Shown here in pieces: positions 22,869 through 34,261 of a DNA stretch of 64,000 nucleotides. Positions within the stretch are counted from its first letter, which is position 1; each line of letters opens with the position of its first letter. The DNA comes from Lepeophtheirus salmonis (Eukaryota > Arthropoda > Copepoda > Siphonostomatoida > Caligidae), in the NCBI RefSeq assembly GCF_016086655.4, contig NC_052131.2, forward strand, positions 32,675,705 through 32,739,704. Direction: 5' to 3'. The notes under the pieces are model-generated. The model saw only the letters and a program-made list of their open reading frames with translations. It ran no database searches and had not been told where the DNA came from. A program made the translations under genes and the position numbers.

Positions 22869-23700
22869 TACAGTTGCTCCCCTGACCGAAGAAATCAATA
22901 ATTAAAATAAATTATGAACAAAAAGTTTATTGAACAACAGAAATTTAAAAATATTGTATAAAATAATCGTCGAATCTAATTGAAAATTGGAAGTCTATAA
23001 GAATAAATATTTAATGAAAAAGATAATTCCTTATAACCATAAAACTTTTATTCAATTTATAATTTCGATCAATTATAATTGCATGCAAACATTTTCTGTA
23101 AATGTTACTTTTCATATTTACTGAGTATATCTATAATAGAAAAAGTCGTCTAATTTTATGTCGTACTCGTAATGTTATGTAATTTGAATTAGTTGTTGAA
23201 ACTAAAATGAACGTATTATGATATTTAAAAAAATGATATTCCTCGGTTGTATCTACTTTCAATGTAATGAATTCAAGTTGTTTAAAGCCTCAACTGTAGT
23301 TACATATGGTTGACGCAATGTGGCGCTCAAGTCCATTGTTGCAACTCTTATTATAGGGCTCTGATAATAGCAAGAGAATTAGAATTATCCAGATCCTTCT
23401 CAACAACAACGAAAAATTCATATTATAATTATTAGTATAATAAAATAATAATGTTTAAAGAATTATGTTCTGAATATTTTTTCAATTATTTTGACAATTG
23501 CCATTACGATATCCTTGGCCAAACAACGCCGTGTAACCCTTTGCTAGTATTGTACAAAAAGTAATTTATGTTTAAACTAATTAATCTTCTAAAAAACGCC
23601 AATTAAATATATGAGTTAAAAAAATCTGGTGATAATAGTTTTATTGAGATTCTGAATACTCCGGACCAGTGGTGCCGAAACCAGAGGGCCAATGGATTAC

Positions 23701-23762
23701 AAGGAATAGCTTGATTTTCTAAAACTTCCACTAAAAATTAAAGACTAGAATGTAATTATAAC
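23701..23762 (+). repeat. Direct repeat, copy 2 of 2
   Basis: Counterpart of 22807-22868 in the same orientation. Similarity stops near TTATAACTT. No TG...CA long-terminal-repeat ends are evident. Confidence 0.85.
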
Positions 23763-24639
23763 TTCACCCACCCACTTTTGCAGTATTTTTATGGATATCA
23801 CAATGAAAACATTTCAAAAAATGGTTGTTTCTTCAAATTTAGTCTCGGAACAAAAAAATTTACACTACAATTTAAAAAAAAAAGGTTTTTTTTGGTTTTA
23901 ATTTTTTTCAAAATTGGCACCTCCCCACACCCGGTCCAGAGTTTCAGACAGCAATTTGCAACAAAATATCCATCCATATTGGTTTACAAAAACCCCTTTA
24001 GACTGAACCGGGTCCCAACTCTAGTGGATTTAGCAAAATTGAGACTTGAGGTGATATTGCAGTTTAGTAAACTAAAGAGTATTTATTCCTAGCTTCTAAT
24101 AAGTCCTACCTAATTAGTTAATTAAGTACTCTTTAGTCCTAGTTATAATATAGGTCATGGCTCTTATTCAAGTCATATATATTTTTTAAATGTAATTCCT
24201 TACTTTGATCTCTTTTTTTAACCATCTTCTCATCATTGTCACTGTTTCATTCATATAGAAAATAAAGAATTTATTTTTTGATTATATATTTTTATTATTG
24301 CTCCATGGAAACAAAACGGTTCTTGAAGAAAAGGTAATTTAATAAAATATATTATTATTTTGCTATAATAGCCCATAAAATATGCCCATTTTTTTTATTT
24401 TTAACAAATAGTTGATTACGTATAACTATTATGATATCTTACCAGTATTATTGAATGGTTCATCAAATTCTTGGAGGAGTTCAAGGACATTCATACAACT
24501 ATATTACAGACGGGTTTGTTTAAGTTATCTCCTTCAGTCATCGTTATTAAATATATAAATTTTATATCGTTGCAAGAAATTCCTCAAACATCATAACATT
24601 TGACACACCTTGCATAACTTGCTAATATTTACTAACTAC

Positions 24640-24951
24640 TATTGTTGGGATGATTCCAAAATAATTCTAAAACAAATTCAGGATGCCGATTCTGATTCTT
24701 TAAATAATAGTTAAAAAAATACCATTTTGTTATCGGGGCGTCCATAGGATTATATATATTCTTGTAGATTTTATAACAAAAATTCAATTTTTTTAAATAT
24801 ATTTTTTTCATAAATAGAAAAGTAAGAAATAGATAAATATTAGTAATAAATAAGAATCCGAATCGCTAATTAAACATTATTCCCCAAATGATGATCCCAA
24901 TTCTAATTCCAGAAAAAAAAAACCCGATTCCAATTAATCGTCCCATCACTA
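24640..24951. mobile_element. B-family hAT-like MITE carrying A-family insert, shortest copy
   Basis: Left end TATTGTTGGGATGATTCC, right end, inverted, TAGTGATGGGACGATTAAT (reverse complement of 24933-24951). The flanking 8-mers are ctaactac (24632-24639) and ctaactat (24952-24959), 7 of 8 identical. Inside the left half is GATGCCGATTCTGATTCTTT, then a truncated A-family element starting CGGGGCGTCCATAGG at 24736. The right half has AATAAGAATCCGAATCG and CCCGATTCCAATTAATCG. Confidence 0.8.
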
Positions 24952-24959
24952 CTAACTAT

Positions 24960-25324
24960 GAGAATATACTGTATAGGTAAAAAATATGGATTTTGTTATA
25001 AGGGGTTGCAATTACATATTAGTGTGCTTCCATTAGAACGAATTTCTATTTAAAATAAAATTTCCATGACTTAATCATTACTCATTCCTTAAAAAGAATT
25101 GTAATAATAATTGTTAGTGTTAATTGTGAATTGGTATTCCTGTGATGGAGTGGTTCCTGGATACTTGTACATTTAAAACGGAACTATACTAAATTTCTAG
25201 TTGAACAGGTTATTACATCATACAAATATCAAACCGGGATGACGTAACTCCACCAAATTTATGAGTTAAAAAATGTCCTTTATAAAGCAATCAAAGTTGC
25301 TTCATATATACGTGTCATGTATCT
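24960..25324. other. AT-rich spacer, no gene seen
   Basis: Nothing recognised. Confidence 0.5.
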
Positions 25325-25720
25325 CAGGGATTATATATTTTTTATTTAGGGAGGAGGGGGCTGTTGTAAAATTAAATTCAAAAGATCCATAGCTATTATT
25401 CAAAAAAAAATTGATAAATTACATTTTTTGGAAAAAATAATCAAAAGTGCACATTCATTCAAAAAATTCAAAAATATTTAAGTTCAAATATTTAATTTTT
25501 TGAAAAGAAAAAAAATCAAAGATCCATTCTTATTCACGAAAATGCTAAATTATTTAGATACAAATTTCAAATACTAAATTTTTTGCACCTCTGTATAATT
25601 TTCCCGAATGACTTCTTCTTTTTTTTCATTCTGACCAAAAAATATATAGTAAAAAGTAAAAATTCCTTAATTTGCAGGGATGGCTATTGCCCCTAAAACC
25701 CACTCCCTACGGACGCCCTG
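25325..25720 (+). mobile_element. A-family element with matching 5-bp flanks
   Basis: Left end CAGGGATTATATATTTT (terminus shortened), right end CACTCCCTACGGACGCCCTG. Both ends are directly flanked by tatct (25320-25324 and 25721-25725). A five-base match is shorter than the 8 bp expected for a hAT target duplication, so it could be partly decayed or chance. Confidence 0.6.
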
Positions 25721-25725
25721 TATCT

Positions 25726-26010
25726 ACGAACCTTTCACAAAAAAAAGCAACCCACATTCAGTTGAGCCAATTTCCCCAGCTATGGAAATATCCTTTAATT
25801 TCATTTATTGGTTATCATTCAGAAGAAGTGTAGCAAGAGATCATTATAATTGAACCAATCAACGTTCAGAACACTAATTAGTGGAAAAGAAGCAGAAAAA
25901 TCGACAGCTGACAAAAATACTCTGTACATTTTTTGTGTTAGTGAGGTAACACCGGGTCAAAAAAAACCTCATTAAATATCTGTACCTTCGAGCAATAAAA
26001 TAAAAATCAT
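25726..26010. other. Spacer with a low-copy repeat block
   Basis: 25770-25960 (TTGAACCAATCAACGTTCAG, CGACAGCTGACAAAAATAC, TTTTGTGTTAGTGAGGTAA) has diverged counterparts at about 50150-50265 and 44640-44755. Class unknown; no gene. Confidence 0.45.
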
Positions 26011-26225
26011 GCAGACGCCATTTGAAGTCCCCCCCCCCACCACGAAATTTAGGAATTTAAAAAAAATTATGAAAAAAAAAAATTATTGATATGGAAAAAA
26101 AATTATAATGAGAAAATATGTGGAAATTTATTTTTTTTGGAAATTCGGTCAAATTAGGCTGTGGAGCAATTTTTTTTTGTTTTTAAATAAAATAATATAT
26201 GTATATAATCCTGCAGATACCCCTA
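26011..26225 (-). repeat. A-family element, short reverse copy
   Basis: Begins GCAGACGCC, followed by a CCCCCCCCCC run, and ends TATATAATCCTGCAGATACC then CCT, the TATA end inverted. Internally deleted to about 215 bp. Confidence 0.6.
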
Positions 26226-27543
26226 CTAATGGCATTCTTGTTATATATTTTAAGTCTAAAAAATTTGAAAACTGTATTCCTGTGTGATTTATAATTTATT
26301 TCATCCAATCTAATTAAAGAGCGTCTTTTAATGGTTCATAAAAATGCCGTTAGAGGGAGAGTATTAAGCGAAATGTAATAAGAAGATTGTACATATTTAG
26401 CAAAAAATATACCAGTTTTCATGTTTACCTCCGTTTAAAGATTTAAAAGGGGAAAAACACCCTCAACGACGTCACAAAGGATCGATTTTACCTTCTTTCA
26501 AGGACTAAAAAGTGGGATTGGACTGGATGGTAGTCGTTCATCATTGTCAAGAACCAAAATACCAATACAAAATTTGGTACCCGAACTCTATTATATCTAA
26601 TATAAATTTTCCTCCTTTGTCAAACCAGTCGTTTTATAATATTGTATTAATGTATTATTTTCACTATAGGTTTTTACAAATTTCTAATTGCATTGTTCGT
26701 AATAAAACTACACAAGGTATTTCATACGGTTTGTGCTTTTTTCCACATGTTGTTGATTTCTTAAGTTAGCATTAAAATTACTTGGAATTCTTCTGCTTAC
26801 CGGACCTTCTTATATATATATACTTAATACTTACTCCAAAAGATGTACTTTTAACATTTAAACCTTTTTCTTCGTAGAGGAGCGTTGCTGTAGGAGATAT
26901 CGTGTGTGTAGGTATATATGTTTATTCAATGTACGTACACCAAAAAGCAACAAGAGAAGAGACCATTTTTCTCTCTCTCTCTCTTTCTTTTTTTTTCTTA
27001 GGGAATAATGACCTTGAATAGAAAAAAAGAAGAAGCCGTCATGAAATAAAGGAACAGGCCAATTTGTTGTTCTTTTTTTGTTATTGCTGTTCTTTCTTCT
27101 CCTTATTGTTATTGAAAGGGTAAGAAACTGCAAAAAAAAAAAAAAAACTTTGATGACTAATAGTTTTGAAATATTTGAGCAAGCCACACCCCGAAAAAAA
27201 ATAGTGATGCAAAATGTATTTTTGCTCTATATCAGCAGTATTCTAAATGAAAGTCCAAAGTTCTAAATTTGAGTCCACCAAACTAGATAATATAATTCTA
27301 AATACCGAGGCTCGGGACGTATCGATCCATAATTCTTTATTTTCCACTCGGGGTGTCCTCATTCTTGAGCATCCATCGTCCCGCAGGACAATCTTTTCAT
27401 AGATATGACCAAGTGACATCATCAGAATAATGACAAGTGTCATAAATTGATGAAAACATAATCTGCAATCAAGCAACTTTCCTTGTTTTCATTTTCTTTC
27501 AAAAAGTAATGCCACTATTTCGACACATTGAGAAAAGGGATGT
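26226..27543. other. Spacer with simple repeats
   Basis: No gene is supported. A CT microsatellite lies at about 26970-26987. The frames at 26512-26769 (85 codons), 26858-27187 (109 codons, minus, running through A/T and CT tracts) and 27243-27476 (77 codons, minus) have no recognised domain. The 27290-27470 stretch is GC-richer than its surroundings and unassigned. Confidence 0.45.
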
Positions 27544-27725
27544 AGGCAATGTCGTACCCTGTAGCCCCCTCCCTCTCCCCCCCCCTAATAAAAGAAATTT
27601 TGTCTTGTACTAGAAAATCAATTTATTTTTACTCGTCTTAGGTCGAGTAAAAATTTTAATGTATGAAAATTTTCAAAAAAAAACAACCAACTATATATAT
27701 ATATATAACTCTGCGAATGCCCCTG
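27544..27725 (-). repeat. A-family element, short reverse copy
   Basis: Starts AGGCAATGTCGTACCCTGTA followed by a GCCCCCTCC block and a C run, and ends with an AT microsatellite and AACTCTGCGAATGCCCCTG. Confidence 0.55.
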
Positions 27726-28138
27726 TTTGGGATGTCACTCTTCCACACTTTGAAAGCTCCTGTTGTTTAAATATAATGCGTATATTAATGATTTATTAGA
27801 AGTTAAACAAATAGTGAACGACAACTGTGGCGCTCTCTTGTGAGGAAACAAGAGCATTTCATTCCTGTAAATTCAAGTTACCAAGAATAAAAAGCACCAA
27901 AACCCCCTCTCATAAAATACCATTTAAAGAAAAACAACAATAAAAAGAATAATTTCTTAAAATGAAATAAACACTGGCGCTCTTAAAAAAGAAAGATAGA
28001 AAGAGAAGTACTGGATTGGCAAAACAAAAGAGTAAGAATAACGGTTCAAGGTCATACTTACTATGTTTACGTAGTATAATATATTCTTATCGTTTGGATC
28101 GGATTTGGTTCATCATCAACTTTTAATGATGTTTGGTG
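27726..28138. other. AT-rich spacer, no gene seen
   Basis: Nothing recognised. Confidence 0.5.
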
Positions 28139-28659
28139 CAGGGGTGTCCGCAGGATTATATATATATATATATATTTTTTGTATTTTTTCAAAAAAATAC
28201 AAAAAATTAAATTTCAAATATCAAATTCAAAAACAAAAAAAAAGTTCAAAAATCCACAGTTATTCACAAAAATTTAATTTTTTGAAAAAAACTTGAAATA
28301 TGAAATTTTTTGAATTTTTTATAATAAAAAAATTTAAAATCTACAATTATTCACCAAAAAATTAATTTTTTTGCAAAAAAAAAACATCCCTACTCATTTC
28401 CAAAAAATTTCTAAATTCTACAAAAATTAAATTTTTTTAAAAAAAATTACAAAAATCTATAACTGTTCACAAAAAATTTCAAAAATTAAACTTCACATAA
28501 TAATTTTTTGAAAAAAAAATACAAACATTAATTTTTTTGATAAAATTTAATTTCAAGTATTAAATTTTTTGAAAAAAATATTTCAAATATTAAACTTTCT
28601 GTTCAGAAGGAAAAAGTAGTTAATTTGGGTGGGCTACAGCACCTCCAGGCCACGCCCTG
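28139..28659 (+). mobile_element. A-family element, full length
   Basis: Left end CAGGGGTGTCCGCAGG and ATTATATATA with an AT microsatellite; right end GGGTGGGCTACAGC then CCAGGCCACGCCCTG. The interior has repeated ATTCACAAAAAATT-type units. Flanking 8-mers do not match. Confidence 0.65.
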
Positions 28660-29405
28660 TTGAGGCCAATGTGTAGATGTCATCTCTATCAACTAACCGC
28701 GCCGTTCACCCCCCTAAAGTGAGTTCATTGGAGGTACTAAAACGAAAGTGCATACCTACAATGTTGGCAAAAATAATAGATTTAGAATGTTACTTTTCTC
28801 AACGAATAGGTTTTCCTGGTATCACATACATTGGAGGGATTCAGGTTTGCTGTGTTAACTAGTACCTTGCTCAGTTATAAGTCTCCCTCTTGATTATATT
28901 ACTACTCGATGTACATATATAGTTATAACTTAAGTAGGTCTACCACATAGTACATTTTTTTTCCTCTTTGGAAGATTTTCGTGTTTTTATCCTCCTCTCT
29001 GAAAGAAAGATAATTTGTTGGTGTGTTACGTAAGGACTGCTTGAGTAAGTTAGTAATATGTATGTAAAACAGTTATTTTGAGGAGGGTCAAATCCCTCGT
29101 TCCTTGTACATAGATGGAATTTACTTAGCACTATTCTTCTGCCACTTCTTCAAACCTTACGATAGGGAATGTCGTGCTAAGCCTTTTCTCTTTGCAAATA
29201 AAGTACCAGCAGGTCCTCTGATATGCAGCTATACATTTTGTTGTATAAATTCATTTATTAATTAAGCAATGTTGGCTTACTATGTCCTGACAACTCACAT
29301 GATCTATCTAGCAAGAAGTGGTACGAGTGAAACTAATGCATTATATTGTACTTCATAGAGCCCAATTAAGTGGATCACCCCAATTAATTATATGTATACT
29401 CAATG
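28660..29405. other. Spacer, no gene assigned
   Basis: The first 200 bases contain a 61-codon plus frame (28677-28862) in less AT-biased sequence. It has no motif I recognise and no clear splice sites. Confidence 0.4.
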
Positions 29406-29815
29406 CAGGGGCGTCCACAGGATTATATATATATTTATTCATTCATTTGAGGGAGGTGACTGGGTTTGTAGAATTTCTTTGCAAAATAAGTAAAAAATTA
29501 ATAGCTAATCACAAGAAGTTTCAAAAATTAAATTTCAAATATTAAATTTTTTCCAAAAAAAAAAAGTTCAAAAATGGACAGCTATTCATAAAAAATTAAA
29601 TATTTTGGAAAAAAAATCAAAAATACATAGCTATACATAAAAAATTCAATTTATTGGAAAAAAAGTTCAAAAATCCATACAGCTGTTGACAGAGACTTAA
29701 ATTTTTGGAAAAAATTGAAAAATTGAAATTTAGAATGTTTTATATGAATAATTAGATTTATTGGAAATTAGGATATTTGGGAGGGGGGTCTACAGCACCT
29801 CAAGAGCAACCCCTG
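29406..29815 (+). mobile_element. A-family element, full length
   Basis: Left end CAGGGGCGTCCACAGG followed by ATTATATATATA, the best-preserved left terminus in the window. Right end GGGGGGGTCTACAGCACC then AACCCCTG. The flanking 8-mers (actcaatg and tgaacacc) do not match. Confidence 0.65.
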
Positions 29816-31574
29816 TGAACACCCCTTTAATGTTAACTCATTCCGTTCTTTTATTATTGTAGACTTCTCAATGTGGGTTATACTGTATATATTCTTATTG
29901 GAATGCAGTGTCATTACGTCATGAAAATATTGACCTGCAGATGGCATAAACTCCTAAATTTATTTGCAAGCTCAGCTCCCTTCATCCCTAACATAAATGC
30001 ACTTGTAAGAGAATGAAATTGTCCTTAACAACATCTAATTAAATATTTTTTGTTCAAAAAGTATCAAAATACTGTTGGTACATGAACTGATACAACAATA
30101 ATGGTATCCTGATAATAAGGGATGTAGCAGTTCCAAAGTTTTGACGATTCGTCTAGTCATAAGTCTTAAAAACGCGTCCGAATCGGACGTAAAACAAGTC
30201 CCATACAAAAATATTTTCCTAAATTCACAAAAAAAAAAAAAAAAATTTGGAAGTTTGGATATTTAGAAGGAGGCTACAGCCCCTTCAGTTCCTCATTGAG
30301 TATATAGCCTTCTAATGGACGTTTTAGAACGTCTTTCAAGTACTCATAACAGAGATGGGACCGATTTTAAGTCCCAAATTAACGACTGATACAATTATAG
30401 GCGTAGGAGAAGGGAGATTTCCCCCCCCCACTTTAGGCAAACTAATAATATTAAAGCAATTGATGTATTTTTTTAATATATAATTGAATCAGCCAGAGTT
30501 AATTTTTGTTCTAAGGCATTTAGGTAATTAAGGTCCTTTCTAAAAAAAGTTGTAAAAAGATCTTTAAAAAAATCCTAGTTCCAAATATTCTGTAAATATG
30601 GAAGTTGCATCCCAAAACAACTATCATCTCCGAAGTCTAGTAATACAACCCAATTTAATAATACAACTAAAACATATTTGGTAAATCGAGGAATCCCTGT
30701 ATTTTTCCTCCAACTCCTCCACTCATGTAAAACATAGCAGAGTACTCAATGTCGACCCATCATCACTTGTAAAAGTAATTAATTTATATATGATGTTAAA
30801 TAACCCTCAGCCACATCACTTTTAAAATGAATTTACAAACTACACTCATAATTTATAAAATAAAATATATATTTAAAATGCCTTCCAATATTTTGCCCCT
30901 TAATTAAACCAAAAATAATCCACCCGGGCAGGTCGCACCATATCTATGTTTGGAAATCTTGCAATTCTATTAATTTTCTTCCTTTAGTATAATAAAAAAA
31001 TATCTACCTTTTAATTCATTTTTGTTTTGCTAATAATTCCAAGTATATAAGTTTATGAAAAGATTTATACGAGTATATTAGTTTTTTACATATTTATATA
31101 CTTGATCAAAATGACCATCTGGTTTCATTACGTAATGAACTAAAAGGAATTTTTACCAATCCTGGAAGTATATGAACTAAGGTACAGCTACAATACCTAT
31201 AAAATTAATATATTAGTAGTATTAATATAATATTATATCTTATATATATTTATAGGTCTGTTTTTGGTGTCATCACACATGGAATTCAAAACAGTCGAAC
31301 AAATTTGTCCAAAATTTATTAAGTAGACGTATAAAATAACCAAGCATGTTCCTATAATATTTTGGGGCCTTCGAGTTAATTAAGAGGCTTTCTTTTTTTA
31401 CCCAAATAAACATACTTTCCGTTATCTCTTTCTATACCGGGAGGTCAATTAAAATCTGAACACTTAATAGTTCAATAATTAATGAAGGTTTTGAATAATT
31501 GAAATTAATTCAAGAATAATTAGTTACAAAGGAAAACAAACCTGAGCTCACTAGCTTACCTACAAGTCGATAAA
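29816..31574. other. Spacer with an A-family fragment
   Basis: 30230-30300 (A run, then AGGAGGCTACAGCCCCTTCA) is the right end of an A-family copy; a C run at 30421 may belong to another. No gene or RNA recognised in the rest. Confidence 0.5.
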
Positions 31575-31920
31575 ATGACACCTGAACGTACTCGATGAAT
31601 TTTGTCGCACTCCAAGCGGTTGGGCGTTTCCAGGACCACTGTCTAAGCTGTCAGAAATCCAAGACGTTGGAGGCGAAGAAGGGTTCTGTCAAAAAGGCAA
31701 AACTGGATCCAGATGAGTAAAAGAAAACAGCCTAAGATAACCCCCTCAAGTTGATGAGGGTCCATGCAAGAGATCTTGTGATTTCACACCAGATAGACCT
31801 AAGATATATCAAAGAAGTGTGTGGAAAGAGCCTCGTGAGGGTGGAGAGGCAACTTTTGACACCAGCAATGAAAGAAACCGATCTCATCCGCAACAAGACT
31901 CTTATGAATTAAAAGCAACA
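31575..31920 (+). pseudogene. Mariner/maT-like transposase N-terminal half, decayed
   Basis: The plus strand encodes, over shifting frames, a ALEAKKGSVKKAKLDPDE-like stretch, PLKLMRVHARDLVISHQ, a KEVCGKSLVRVERQLLTP segment and AMKETDLIRNKTLMN. This is the second helix-turn-helix and linker of maT/mariner transposases (pattern HARDLGVSHQT, then GGKSLVRVERPLLTPAMKEK, then RSKTLLN). At least two in-frame stops and a frameshift occur, and the catalytic domain is absent. The same region, more diverged, lies at 10375-10640 on the minus strand. Confidence 0.8.
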
Positions 31921-32365
31921 TTTGTAATTTTTCTTCTACTATAGAAAATTATTATTTTTTTCTTCAAGTATGTTTATTCAAAAAATTGCAAAAAAAAGAA
32001 AGAATATTTTTTTATCTCACCTATTTGTAATTCATGAGAGAAAGGATTAATATATGTATATATATTATTTCAGGTGGAAGTTTAAAATTCAAAGGGTTCA
32101 AATTTTAATGTACCACTGGGTATCTCTCTCCTTCTCCCTGTCTCTCCCTTACTCTCTTCTCCTCCTGTCTCTTTCTACATCTTTCTCTCTGTCTCCCTTC
32201 TTCTTCCATCATTTATTGTTTCTATTACCCTCTATTCAGCCCTCCAACCCGGTCAACCCTCTGCTAGTATTATACTTGTATATTAATATATTGGTATTTA
32301 ATTCTACTAACCAAATTTCCCATTAATGTGGAATGTGAAAAGAAGAACTAGTTCGTTATTTTTAC
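31921..32365. other. Spacer with a ~100-nt pyrimidine tract
   Basis: About 32124-32215 on the plus strand is almost all C and T (TCTCTCTCCTTCTCCCTG and similar). The 90-codon frame at 32054-32326 reads through it and is serine/leucine-rich for that reason only. Confidence 0.6.
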
Positions 32366-33135
32366 ATGATTTTACATGAGATTATGCCTTAGAGGCATTC
32401 AACCATAATTTAAGGAATGGTAGCTTTGAACCACTAACTGATCGGTCAAGTACGTTCACCAAATGTCCGAACCTGCTCTTCTTCTCTTACTTTGTAGGAT
32501 TATTATCGCAACGAAAAGTCATCAGTAGGGTAGAACTAACCCATCTCACGACGGTCTAAACAAAGCTCACATTCACTATTGGCGTGTGAATAATCAGACA
32601 CTTGGCGAATTCTGCTTCGCAATGATAGGAAGAGCCAACATCGAAGTATCAAAAAGCGACGTTGCTATGACCGCTTGTCCACCACAAGCCAGTTATCCCT
32701 GTGGTAGCTATTCTGGAACCTCTTTCTTAAATCCCTTAAATAGAGAGGATTGTTAGGCCGACATTTCTGCTCCTCGCCTCGTACTGAAGGGAAAGGTCAG
32801 ACCAGCATTTACCTTTTTGCTCATTGGAAGTATTCAGTCTTTATTGAGCTGGCCTCTGGATACCTGCGTTATCATTTGACAGTCAAAATCCCCACCTCCC
32901 AATGTCCTCGTAGCAGGCCTCAAAAATTAGTAAAGATTCAATGATTGATACAAAAAATATCTTGAAATCAAAATAATCCTGCTTAACCGAGTAAGCATAG
33001 GAGTGATCTTAGTAGAAGTATTTCACTTGCGGCATAAACATATCCTTCCAATTCTACTCTCAAGATGCTCGGTCACAATAAGAGACTAGAGTCAAACTCA
33101 ACAAGGTCTTTTTCCCCGCGGATCTTTCTTGTTTC
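32366..33135 (-). pseudogene. Decayed 28S rRNA fragment (3' half)
   Basis: The minus strand matches the 3' third of eukaryotic nuclear 28S rRNA in order. Plus-strand landmarks (complement of the rRNA) are: CCTTAGAGGCATTCAACCAT (32388), GTCATCAGTAGGGTAGAACT (about 32518), CTCACGACGGTCTAAAC, GAATTCTGCTTCGCAATGAT, AGGAAGAGCCAACATCGAAG, CACAAGCCAGTTATCCCTGT (about 32682), ACCTGCGTTATCATTTGACA (about 32860), GACTAGAGTCAAACTCAACA and TTTTTCCCCGCGGAT (about 33110). Many substitutions and small gaps exist even in highly conserved helices, and sequence between landmarks is often unrecognisable, so this is a pseudogene rather than part of a working rDNA unit. No 18S, 5.8S or spacer sequence is nearby. 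The 64-codon frame at 32750 is within it and is not a gene. Confidence 0.9.
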
Positions 33136-34253
33136 AAATTCGGAAGACAAACGCATATTTTGTATTCGCCCTTGGAGTGACCTTAGACATGGAATGCAAA
33201 ACTACTTACAAATAATAACAATATTACAATATGTACAAATATGAATTATTTTAATTTTTGTGAAATTTTTGTAATCATTGAATCTTGAAGTGGTATTCAT
33301 ATACCTATATTCATGTATCTACCTAATTAAAAGTAACTGCCTTTGTGCCTTTTTCTTGAGGATTTGTAACATAACAACGTGGATATTATGTAATCGAATG
33401 CGTCCTGTAAATGCACCAGATAAGCTATACATGGATATATTAAATACTTACTATATCACTATGACTCCCTCGTTTTTTAATAGGTAAGAAGGAATTATTT
33501 CTATTAAAAACTACCAAGGAGTAGAAAAAATACTTTGCCCACATATTTATTATATAGCTATCATTAAGGAGACAGGATTTCAAATGTGAGATCATGGGTC
33601 CTTGTTTTCAAAAATAAGGATATTGCGGCGTTGTATCCTTCTATAAAATCTTATTTCTAATGGATACAACGAATATTTACATATACAATAATTAGGCTTT
33701 CCCAAGTATCATGTCGAGCTTTTCTATCTCCTCGCAACCTCGACTTTCAAAAAAGAAATGAGGAAATTTCCACAATGCACCGTCAAAAAACTTGGACGAA
33801 CAGAATGGTTTTTCAATCAAGTCATAAATTGCATCATAACTGAAGGAGACGCCATTTTGGGGGCTCAAATATTACTTGATGGTCATGATAAACAGTGATA
33901 TTTGAATATATTCAAAGTAATGTGTACTGAAAATCTCTATAAAATTTCTAAATTTGTAATTTTTTTTGATCGATTAGGGACGGAAAAATTATAATAATTA
34001 CAGAAAAATATCCTATTCATCTCATTGTAATAGTTAATTTGTATCTACAATGTGGAAATAACACTGTACAACGATTTAATAAAATATCTTTTAAACATAT
34101 TAGGGGTTGATGGTATATTATAAAATTAGGCATTAGAGGGATAGACAGTAAAATGTATGTCCTTTTAATTGTTAGTCCCATTTTGGCATCCAAGAGTTGA
34201 CTAATTTCTTTAATATTGATGACAAGGGGTTTTTATTGTTATGTAACTTGGTT
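33136..34253. other. Spacer, no gene seen
   Basis: AT-rich sequence. The 69-codon plus frame at 33278-33487 has no motif. Confidence 0.5.
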
Positions 34254-34261
34254 CTTTAGAC

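Larger units (their letters stand above)
22225..24639. other. AT-rich spacer with a 62-bp direct repeat pair
   Basis: No gene is supported. A 64-codon plus frame at 22434-22628 and a 104-codon plus frame at 23778-24092 show no motif; the latter overlaps A/T runs and a CCCCACACCCGG stretch. The nearly identical blocks at 22807-22868 and 23701-23762 are listed separately. CAGTGGTGCCGAAACC at 23667 is a weak hAT-like terminus. Confidence 0.45.

Noticed and set aside
23778..24092. 104-codon plus-strand frame
   Set aside because: Lysine/phenylalanine-rich start comes from A/T runs, no motif, no initiation or splice context; treated as chance.
26858..27187. 109-codon minus-strand frame
   Set aside because: Composed of homopolymer and CT-repeat translation (runs of K, E, R, L); no domain.
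32054..32326. 90-codon serine/leucine-rich frame resembling a signal or membrane peptide
   Set aside because: It is a direct reading of a pyrimidine tract (32124-32215) and has no other support.
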